From Bdellovibrio sp. (GTDB taxonomy: Bacteria > Bdellovibrionota > UBA1018), in contig JACRAO010000195.1 in assembly GCA_016213345.1 (NCBI GenBank), forward strand, positions 1 to 6,255: a stretch of DNA of 6,255 nucleotides, written 5' to 3'. Shown here in pieces: positions 1-5,386 of the stretch; position 1 is the first letter of the stretch, and each line of letters begins with the position of its first letter. The position numbers were made by a program, and so were the translations under genes. The notes below the pieces were generated by a model. The model was not told the origin of the DNA. It saw only the letters and a program-made list of their open reading frames with translations, and made no database searches.

Positions 1-92
1 CCAAGTCCCTCCAGGCCTAAATAGAAAACTAAATTCTTGGTTTAAATTAAAAATATAATAAAGTGCAGCGGGACTTGAAGCGAGACAAGCGT

Positions 93-108
93 GGGTGCTA
101 AAGCACCC
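93..108. repeat. Hairpin at the repeat/spacer junction
   Basis: GGGTGC (93-98) and GCACCC (103-108) form a perfect 6-bp stem with a TAAA loop, followed by only three T residues. It spans the boundary between the first 99-bp copy and the spacer. The second copy keeps only the left arm and breaks off at 286, next to the symmetry axis. It could act as a weak terminator for transcription from the repeat, but the short T run makes this doubtful. Confidence 0.5.
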
Positions 109-113
109 TTTGC

Positions 114-174
114 GAGCCGGAGGCGAGCAAAAGCTTGACGAGGTGAGGCTACGCAACGAAGGAGCCGGAGGCGA
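114..174 (+). repeat. Direct 13-mer repeat inside the spacer
   Basis: GAGCCGGAGGCGA occurs at 114-126 and again at 162-174, 48 bp apart, inside the GC-rich spacer. This short repeat is nested in the 187-bp unit, so each full unit would carry two copies. It resembles the small GC-rich intergenic motifs that are scattered in some AT-rich genomes, but I cannot assign it to a known family. Confidence 0.6.
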
Positions 175-289
175 CTGAGTATAGTAGCCAAGTCCCTCCA
201 GGCCTAAATAGAAAACTAAATTCTTGGTTTAAATTAAAAATATAATAAAGTGCAGCGGGACTTGAAGCGAGACAAGCGTGGGTGCTTAT

Positions 290-1990
290 TTAAATCCCGA
301 CAGGTATTAACTCAAACTTTTCTACGTCTACAAGCCCCTTATCAGTAAGTTTTAGTTTTGGAATCACTGGTAGACTTAAAAACGCAAGTTGTAAAAATGG
401 TTCTTTTAATACACAGCCAATGTGACAACTGGCTTCTCTTAAGTTTTCAATGTCTTTTTTAAGTGCTTGAGGAGTTTTTTCGCTCATTAATCCTCCAAAA
501 GGCAAAGGCAAATGTGCCATCACATTTTCGCCGCCCACCACACAAAACCCACCTCCTGATTGAGCTAATACAGCTAAGGCCAATCTCATCTCCTTAAGAT
601 CTTTTCCAACAACAATTAAATTATGACTATCGTGTCCTACACTAGATGCTATAGCTCCTTTTAGGTTTTCTCCAAAACCAGTTACATAACCATTAGATGG
701 TTTTGAGTTATGACCATGGCGTTCTAAAACTGAAAGTCTAGCTACCCTGGGAGATTCACTTGACAGGACTTCGTGTGAAGTCAAAATTTTTCCTTCTAAA
801 ACCCCAATCACATTAACTTGTCCACTTGGACCTTTTAACTGTTCTGGATTGGGCAAAAGAGCACAAATTGTATTTTTTGCTGAATAATATGGTACCTTAG
901 AAAATCCCATCTCGTTAACGCTTTGACCACGTTTATATACATCGATGATTTCACAAGTCTTGGGGTCTCCTAAAACTGCAAAATCTGCTTGATAGCCAGG
1001 TGCAATGGCTCCAATACAATCAACTCCTGTATTGAGTCTATAATGTCTTGCCACACCCCACGATGCTACTCTGTAGGCTATTTCTGGTAACACTCCTCCA
1101 CGAATACTTTCTCTAACTAAATAATCCACATGGCCTTCGGTAGCAATATCGAATGGATTTCGATCATCGGTACAAAAACCAATGCTAGTCGAAGTTGCCA
1201 TCTTAATCAGAGGCAAAAGCGCTCTCAAGTCCTTAGCTACGCTGCCTTCTCTAATCCAAATATCCATACCTTTTGTGAGCTTTTCTTTAGCTTCTTCTAG
1301 CTCTGAACTCTCATGGCAAGAACTAATGCCTGACGAAGCATAAGCAGATAACTCCAAACCTCTAAGCATTGGACAATGTCCATCAATGGGCATAGGTGAA
1401 AATGCTTCGATTTTTTCTAAAACCTCTTTTTGTGCATTGATTACACCCGGAAAATTCATTACTTCTGCCAGCCCTAAGGCGCGTGGATGGTTGGCTAGTG
1501 ACCACAATTCTTTAGCGTTTAAAATGCCTCCACCATTTGTTTCTAAATGTGTAGCTGGAACACATGAACTTAGCATCACAAAAAGATCCATCTGTAAAAG
1601 TTCTGAGGCATTCAGGAAAAACCGCAAGCCCTCAAGTCCAATTACATTGGCAATTTCATGGGGGTCACAAATAGCTGTAGTTGTACCTCTTGGCATAACG
1701 GCCTTTTCAAAATAGTGAGGCAACATCATGGAGCTTTCAACATGTACATGAGCGTCAATAAATCCAGGAACTAAGTAGTAATTTCTACCCTGAATTTCCC
1801 GTTTAGCTTTCAAACCGGGTTCAAGTCCAACAATAGTGCCATCTACAATGGAGAGATCCCCAGTTTTCCAAGTGCAAGAAAAAACATCCAGGTATTGGAC
1901 ATCGCGTAGGATCAAATCACAGCTGATTTTACCAACTGCGGCGTCAATGTGTTTTTGTAGTTTCTCTAAACTAATTTTTTTGTTAAGCAT
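290..1990 (-). CDS. ade: Adenine deaminase
   Basis: Hydrolyses adenine to hypoxanthine and ammonia in the cytoplasm, feeding purine salvage. At 566 residues it is close to the usual length of the Ade family (about 570-590). The metal-dependent amidohydrolase barrel shows HVHVESS at 81-87 (metal ligands H81 and H83), CDPHE at 109-112 onward, E176 in LAEVMN, H205 in DGHCP, H226 in SCHESSE, and the catalytic CTDDRNP at 273-279. The C-terminal domain shows SVGHDSHN (450-457) and GGGFCVVGGE (479-488), both typical of the family. The ATG at 1988-1990 is the only usable start: the frame is closed by a TAA at 2012-2014 with no other ATG between. No Shine-Dalgarno sequence is visible. The gene diverges from the dehydrogenase gene across 14 bp and ends against the tandem repeat; no clear terminator is seen. 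The family call is firm; whether the cell depends on it is unknown. Confidence 0.96.
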   Translation of the reverse strand: MLNKKISLEKLQKHIDAAVGKISCDLILRDVQYLDVFSCTWKTGDLSIVDGTIVGLEPGLKAKREIQGRNYYLVPGFIDAHVHVESSMMLPHYFEKAVMPRGTTTAICDPHEIANVIGLEGLRFFLNASELLQMDLFVMLSSCVPATHLETNGGGILNAKELWSLANHPRALGLAEVMNFPGVINAQKEVLEKIEAFSPMPIDGHCPMLRGLELSAYASSGISSCHESSELEEAKEKLTKGMDIWIREGSVAKDLRALLPLIKMATSTSIGFCTDDRNPFDIATEGHVDYLVRESIRGGVLPEIAYRVASWGVARHYRLNTGVDCIGAIAPGYQADFAVLGDPKTCEIIDVYKRGQSVNEMGFSKVPYYSAKNTICALLPNPEQLKGPSGQVNVIGVLEGKILTSHEVLSSESPRVARLSVLERHGHNSKPSNGYVTGFGENLKGAIASSVGHDSHNLIVVGKDLKEMRLALAVLAQSGGGFCVVGGENVMAHLPLPFGGLMSEKTPQALKKDIENLREASCHIGCVLKEPFLQLAFLSLPVIPKLKLTDKGLVDVEKFELIPVGI

Positions 1991-2004
1991 AGTATAAGTG
2001 ATAC

Positions 2005-2769
2005 ATGATTCTTATAACTGGAGCAAGTAGCGGTATTGGCGAAGCCACTGCAAAAGCTTTTGCAAAATTAAAACAAAACTTAATACTAATAGCCAGGCGT
2101 ATAGACCGTCTCGAAAAACTCTCACAAGATATAAGGATAAAATATCAAGTCCAGGTTATCCCATTTGAACTTGATATCAGAAGCAAGGATGCTGTACTTG
2201 GCATAGTAAAACGCAACGAGGAGCTTTTCTCTAAAACACAAGTTCTTGTCAATAACGCAGGATTAGCAAAAGGATTTGAACGTTTTCCTAACTGCGAGCT
2301 TTCAGATTGGGAAACCATGATTGATACTAATATTAAAGGCTTACTTTACATTACAAAAGCAGTTTTGCCTTATATGTTAAAAACAAACGAGGGCCATATT
2401 GTGAACATTGGTTCCATTGCTGGGCATTGGACTTATCCCCATGGCAATGTGTATTGTGCCACTAAATCTGCTGTAAAGGCTTTGACTGAGTCATTGCGTA
2501 TGGACCTATCTGGATATTCAATCCGGGTGACAGAAATTTCTCCTGGTAGAGTTAATACTGAATTTAGCGAAGTAAGATTTGGCAATAAAGAAAAAGGTCG
2601 TACAGCGTATGAGGGTTTTACTCCTCTTGAGTCAACAGACATTGCAGAAGCAATCACTTGGTGTGTTTCAAGGCCAAAGCATGTCAACGTACAGGAGCTT
2701 ATTATTTTCCCTACGGATCAAGCGTCTGTAAATTTAATTCATAAGAAAGAGAAAAAACGCAATTCATGA
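2005..2769 (+). CDS. Short-chain dehydrogenase/reductase, YdfG-like
   Basis: A classical single-domain Rossmann oxidoreductase of 254 residues. The cofactor motif TGASSGIG is at 5-12, basic residues R31-R32 after the second strand favour NADP(H), D57 is in LDIR, NNAG is at 83-86, and the catalytic set is N109, S137, Y150 and K154 (YCATK), followed by SPG at 179-181. The stretches DWETMIDTNIKGLLYITKAV and GNVYCATK resemble E. coli YdfG, an NADP-dependent 3-hydroxy acid dehydrogenase that also reduces malonic semialdehyde; the substrate here is inferred only. The C-terminus ends in a lysine-rich tail (HKKEKKRNS). The start at 2005 is fixed: the Rossmann motif begins at residue 5, and an in-frame TGA sits at 1999-2001. 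Upstream there is only a weak AAGTGA. The stop overlaps the next start by 4 bp (ATGA), so this is the first gene of a three-gene operon. Confidence 0.93.
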   Translation: MILITGASSGIGEATAKAFAKLKQNLILIARRIDRLEKLSQDIRIKYQVQVIPFELDIRSKDAVLGIVKRNEELFSKTQVLVNNAGLAKGFERFPNCELSDWETMIDTNIKGLLYITKAVLPYMLKTNEGHIVNIGSIAGHWTYPHGNVYCATKSAVKALTESLRMDLSGYSIRVTEISPGRVNTEFSEVRFGNKEKGRTAYEGFTPLESTDIAEAITWCVSRPKHVNVQELIIFPTDQASVNLIHKKEKKRNS

Positions 2770-4004
2770 AAAATAAAGCGCATGAAAAAATAAAACCAAA
2801 AACAACAAAAAACTCACAAAAAGTATGTCAAAACGTATGTATTGAACAGATTTTAAATATTTTAGAAGGGCATGCTCCTGTCGCCACTTCTGCAAAATGG
2901 GACAATGTTGGGCTCCTTGTTGGAGCACATGAATGGGAAACAAAAGGTGCGGTTTTGTCTATAGATTTGACTCCGCAAGCTTTACAAATAGCAAAAAGAG
3001 AAGATATTAATTTAATTATCACTCATCACCCTTGTTTTTTCCCAAAAGCGCATTCCATATCAAGGCTTATAAAGGAGAAAAACTTTAGTCCTAGTGCTCT
3101 AGCGTTAGAAGCATATGAGAACAAAATAGCTGTTATTGCATGTCACACTAATTTTGATTGTTCAGCTCTTGAGGTAGCAGACGCTTTTTCACAGGCTCTA
3201 GGCTTGAATGCACAAGGAAAACTAATATCAGAAAACACAGAATTGTTAAAACTTGTTGTTTTTGTTCCTTCTACGCATTTAGAGACAGTCAGACATGCTA
3301 TTTGCGAAGCAGGAGCGGGACATATTGGCCATTACGATTTTTGTACTTTTAGTGCAGCCGGTGAAGGCACATTTCGAGGTGGTGCAGCAAGTAAGCCATT
3401 TTTGGGTAAAGTCGGAAAACTCGAAAAAATTCAAGAACTTAGACTCGAAACTATTATCCCTAATACACTAAAAGTCCGCGTTTTGAAAGCGCTTTTTGAG
3501 TCTCATCCATACGAAGAAGTAGCCTATGACCTCTACTCAGTAGTACAAACTCCTACAGCCCTGGGACTAACAAAGGGACTTGGTTATGGAGTTTGGGGTG
3601 ATTTTTCTCAATTAAAAGTCTTTTCAGATTTACTTCAAGATGTTAAAAAGCTTTTTCAGAGATCGTGTTTAAAGATAACCTTATCACAATCGATTAAAAA
3701 CTTTGCAAAAGTTAAACGTGTAGCTTTTCTGCCGGGAAGTGGAAGTGAATTTATTGTACCTGCGTTAAACTTAAAGTGTGAAGTTTTTATTACTGGAGAA
3801 GTGAGTTACCATGAAGCTCTTTTTGCGAGTAATCATGGTTTGACAATTATGGAACTTGGGCATACAGAAAGTGAAATGTTCTTTTTTCCCACCTTACAGC
3901 AATGGTTTATAAAAGAAAACAGCAACGGTTTTCTGCTCATTGAAAACATCGAACAAAAAAGTATTTGGTTACAAACGTCTGATTTCAAAGGAGGCCAACA
4001 GTGA
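2766..4004 (+). CDS. Nif3-like dinuclear metal-centre protein with PII-like insert
   Basis: Member of the Nif3/YbgI/YqfO family (often labelled GTP cyclohydrolase 1 type 2 homolog), proteins that form ring-shaped hexamers with a two-metal centre; the true reaction is poorly settled. The first Nif3 half covers about 27-150 with WDNVGLLVG at 45-53 and ITHHP at 85-89 (H87, H88), and HTNFD at 127-131 (D131). The second half ends with ELGHTESE, where H366 and E370 match the HxxxE ligand pair of YbgI. Between the halves, about 162-260 is a YqfO-type PII-like domain (KLVVFVPSTHLETVRHAI, GAGHIGHYDFCTF, SHPYEEVAYDLY). The 412 residues are longer than insert-free members such as YbgI, as expected. The first 25 residues are lysine-rich and lack similarity to the family; no other start codon is in frame before the domain. 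It overlaps both neighbours by 4 bp, implying coupled translation. Confidence 0.94.
   Translation: MKNKAHEKIKPKTTKNSQKVCQNVCIEQILNILEGHAPVATSAKWDNVGLLVGAHEWETKGAVLSIDLTPQALQIAKREDINLIITHHPCFFPKAHSISRLIKEKNFSPSALALEAYENKIAVIACHTNFDCSALEVADAFSQALGLNAQGKLISENTELLKLVVFVPSTHLETVRHAICEAGAGHIGHYDFCTFSAAGEGTFRGGAASKPFLGKVGKLEKIQELRLETIIPNTLKVRVLKALFESHPYEEVAYDLYSVVQTPTALGLTKGLGYGVWGDFSQLKVFSDLLQDVKKLFQRSCLKITLSQSIKNFAKVKRVAFLPGSGSEFIVPALNLKCEVFITGEVSYHEALFASNHGLTIMELGHTESEMFFFPTLQQWFIKENSNGFLLIENIEQKSIWLQTSDFKGGQQ
3987..3994 (+). promoter_or_regulatory. Ribosome binding site of the zinc-ribbon gene
   Basis: AAAGGAGG lies at the end of the Nif3-like gene, 6 nt before GTG 4001. It is one of only two strong Shine-Dalgarno sequences in the window and supports the GTG start over the ATG 30 bp downstream, which has only a weaker AGGGG at 4021-4025. 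Confidence 0.8.
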
Positions 4005-4768
4005 ATCCACCTCTTTTGCCAGGGGATCAAATGAGAACTTTAGAACAAATTCAAGAGGTTGATTTAAAAATTGATGGTCTTAAAAGAAGAAAGGCTCAGC
4101 TGCCAGTTAAGCTCAAATCTATTCATGAAGACACGCAAAAATTAAAGCTAAAATTATCTATTAAAAAAGCGGCACTTGAGGAAATGGAAAAACTTAGCCG
4201 GCAAACTCAAGCCGCATTAGATCTTAATCAAGACCGACTAAATCGCTCTAGTGTAAAGCTAGATGCTGTACAAAACTCACAAGAATATCTAGCTGCCACT
4301 AAAGAAATTGATCAACTAAAAAAGCTAACTGCCAGCTTAGAGGAGCAACTGAAAAAAGCACAAACTGAATTTGAAGGTATTAAAAAAGAATTTGCAGATA
4401 TCGAATCAGAGCTTGAGATCATTCAAATAGATCTAGAGGAAAAAACGACTTTAGTGAATAGCGAGTCTGCCCAGTTGGATATAGAAATTCAAAATCTCAC
4501 TCAAGCGAGAAATCAGTGTACACATGACATCGAAAAACGTGTTTTAGTGCAATATGATAGGATTAGGGCAGCTAGAGGGGGACTTGGGTTGGTACCTGTT
4601 ACACAAGGACGCTGTAATGGTTGCCACATGATGATCCCACCACAACTTTACAATGAAATACAAAAGGGCAATCACGTCCACTATTGCCCTAGCTGTCATC
4701 GTATAGTATTCATCCCAACATTACTACAATCACAACCTCCAAATGATCAAACCACTCCACTTAATTGA
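4001..4768 (+). CDS. Coiled-coil C4 zinc-ribbon protein (DUF164 / zf-RING_7)
   Basis: A 255-residue protein in two parts. Residues about 15-185 form a long charged helical hairpin (coiled coil) with the family signature NSQEYLAATKEIDQL at 92-106. Residues 200-240 are a zinc ribbon with CNGC (C205, C208) and CPSC (C229, C232). Relatives include Helicobacter/Campylobacter FlgZ (HP0958), which binds sigma-54 and flagellin mRNA, and chlamydial CT398/CdsZ, which binds sigma-54 and type III secretion parts; most bacterial members have no known role, so a link to sigma-54 here is inference. GTG at 4001 overlaps the previous stop by 4 bp (GTGA) and has an excellent Shine-Dalgarno. The in-frame ATG at 4031 would begin at MRTLEQIQ, where I recall most relatives starting, so a 245-residue form is possible. 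rnpB follows 42 bp later. Confidence 0.9.
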   Translation: MNPPLLPGDQMRTLEQIQEVDLKIDGLKRRKAQLPVKLKSIHEDTQKLKLKLSIKKAALEEMEKLSRQTQAALDLNQDRLNRSSVKLDAVQNSQEYLAATKEIDQLKKLTASLEEQLKKAQTEFEGIKKEFADIESELEIIQIDLEEKTTLVNSESAQLDIEIQNLTQARNQCTHDIEKRVLVQYDRIRAARGGLGLVPVTQGRCNGCHMMIPPQLYNEIQKGNHVHYCPSCHRIVFIPTLLQSQPPNDQTTPLN

Positions 4769-4777
4769 ATTCTTAAT

Positions 4778-4806
4778 TTGGAGTTTTTTAAAAAATTTGT
4801 TATCTT
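4778..4806 (+). promoter_or_regulatory. Predicted sigma70 promoter of rnpB
   Basis: TTGGAG (4778-4783) and TATCTT (4801-4806) are separated by exactly 17 bp. Transcription would begin about 5-7 bp after the second box, at 4811-4813, which is where the P1 helix of the RNase P RNA starts. The two boxes match consensus only partly (3/6 and 4/6). The good spacing and the fit with the RNA 5' end are what make the call. No hairpin terminator for the upstream operon is visible in the 42-bp gap, so some readthrough into rnpB is possible. Confidence 0.6.
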
Positions 4807-4810
4807 CGGC

Positions 4811-5222
4811 ATGGCGCAGGATGAGCGATCGCTGGTGTTATTAATAATAGCACTGGAGGAAAGTCCGGGCTCCACTGAGTCAATGGTACTGGTTAACGGC
4901 CAGGCATCTTTTTCGTGAGGAAAAGATGACGGAAAGTGCAACAGAAAATAAACCGCCTTTTTATTAAAAGGTAAGGGCGAAACGGTGAGGCAAGAGCTCA
5001 CCGCACCCGTGGTGACACGGGCGGCATGGCAAACCCTACCTGGTGCAAGGCTAAATAGATGAGGCTCAGTTCTTTACTAAATAGAAATGGCAAAGAATTG
5101 ACAGGTGACTCAACTGCTGCCTCAGGGTAAGCCGCTTGAGATTTGTGGTAACGCAAGTCCTAGACGAATGATCGTTACTTGTATAATGCAAGGACAGAAC
5201 CCGGCTTATAGTCCTGCGCCCT
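4811..5222 (+). ncRNA. rnpB: RNase P RNA, bacterial type A
   Basis: Catalytic RNA subunit of RNase P, which removes the 5' leader from pre-tRNA. The ends are set by the P1 helix: GGCGCAGGA (4813-4821) pairs perfectly with TCCTGCGCC (5212-5220). P2 pairs 4824-4830 with 5170-5176. The universal core sequences are at 4855-4873 (GAGGAAAGTCCGGGCTCC) and 5194-5209 (ACAGAACCCGGCTTAT), forming P4. Further helices: P9 4905-4928 with a GUGA loop, a short P12 at 4956-4971 closed by TATT, P13 4984-5002, P14 5006-5021 with a GUGA loop, P15 5061-5065 with 5119-5123, the P16/P17 arm 5068-5075 with 5092-5099, and P18 5140-5159 with a GTAA loop. The GGT at 5126-5128 in L15 should bind the tRNA CCA end. The GNRA loops of P9, P14 and P18 make the usual long-range contacts in type A RNAs. 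Exact mature ends may differ by a few bases. Confidence 0.97.
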
Positions 5223-5267
5223 TTTCTGGCCCTCTCTCGGCCATCTTGGCCCCGAAGTGGCCAGAAA
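5223..5267 (+). terminator. GC-rich hairpin at the 3' end of rnpB, possible terminator
   Basis: TTTCTGGCC (5223-5231) and GGCCAGAAA (5259-5267) form a perfect 9-bp outer stem. Inside, TCGGCCA (5237-5243) pairs with TGG plus CCGA (5247-5255) around a 2-nt bulge, giving a nearly continuous 45-nt hairpin. It begins 3 nt after the P1 helix of the RNase P RNA. No T run follows the stem; the nearest is T7 at 5301-5307, so it is not a standard intrinsic terminator. It may stop transcription less directly, protect or guide maturation of the RNA 3' end, or be an inserted palindromic repeat. Confidence 0.4.
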
Positions 5268-5315
5268 CCATTCGGGTTCAGGAAAAAAAAATTTACCACA
5301 TTTTTTTAAAAAATC

Positions 5316-5334
5316 ATTTACACTAATAGTAAAT
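5316..5334. promoter_or_regulatory. Small inverted repeat in the carboxypeptidase leader
   Basis: ATTTAC (5316-5321) and GTAAAT (5329-5334) form a 6-bp inverted repeat with a 7-bp spacer, overlapping a TTTACA box (5317-5322) and next to TATATAT (5334-5340). The two boxes are only 11-13 bp apart, so they do not make a convincing promoter, but the promoter of the carboxypeptidase gene most likely lies hereabouts. The repeat could be an operator or chance in AT-rich DNA. Confidence 0.25.
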
Positions 5335-5374
5335 ATATATGAGAGCCATGAGAGCAAGGACGCTTGAATTTTTC

Positions 5375-5381
5375 AAGGAGG
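5375..5381 (+). promoter_or_regulatory. Strong ribosome binding site of the carboxypeptidase gene, in a small hairpin
   Basis: AAGGAGG with a 5-nt gap to ATG 5387 decides the start of the carboxypeptidase. CTTGAA (5363-5368) and TTCAAG (5372-5377) form a perfect 6-bp stem with a TTT loop, and the last three stem bases (5375-5377) are the AAG of the Shine-Dalgarno itself. Confidence 0.8.
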
Positions 5382-5386
5382 ATAAT

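Larger units (their letters stand above)
1..286. repeat. 187-bp-period tandem repeat, about 1.5 units visible
   Basis: Positions 1-99 and 188-286 are identical base for base, with a period of 187 bp; 100-187 is the spacer that completes one unit. The left end of the array is cut by the window edge, so more copies may lie outside. Each unit has an AT-rich core (about 18-62) and a GC-rich remainder, unlike the neighbouring coding DNA. The core is bracketed by an 8-bp inverted pair, CAAGTCCC (2-9) and GGGACTTG (70-77), repeated at 189-196 and 257-264. The whole stretch of 289 bp carries no credible open reading frame with a ribosome binding site and no tRNA. The array stops 3 bp before the adenine deaminase stop codon. 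Its function is unknown; it could be a local duplication or part of a dispersed repeat family. Confidence 0.9.

Noticed and set aside
72..177. Stop-free plus-strand frame through the repeat and spacer, ending with GGC GAC TGA
   Set aside because: No start codon with a Shine-Dalgarno and no recognisable protein; the composition reflects the repeat.
1..286. CRISPR array
   Set aside because: Repeat of 99 bp and a single 88-bp spacer with an inner repeat; far outside CRISPR repeat and spacer sizes, and no cas genes.
1386..1715. 109-codon open frame on the plus strand inside the adenine deaminase gene
   Set aside because: It lies wholly within a clear enzyme gene on the other strand, has no family motif and no good ribosome binding site; a shadow frame.
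4784..4795. T6A6 run between the zinc-ribbon gene and rnpB as an operon terminator
   Set aside because: No GC stem precedes it, and it falls within the spacer of the predicted rnpB promoter.
5317..5341. TTTACA and TATATA boxes as the carboxypeptidase promoter
   Set aside because: The spacing of 11-13 bp is too short for sigma70; kept only as a low-confidence inverted repeat.
5066..5357. Open frames on both strands over the 3' half and end of rnpB
   Set aside because: They overlap conserved RNase P RNA helices and the adjoining hairpin and show no protein family features.
5339..5386. Upstream in-frame ATGs at 5339 and 5348 as start of the carboxypeptidase
   Set aside because: They would add charged residues (RARTLEFFKEDN) before the signal peptide and lack a Shine-Dalgarno, while ATG 5387 has a near-ideal one.
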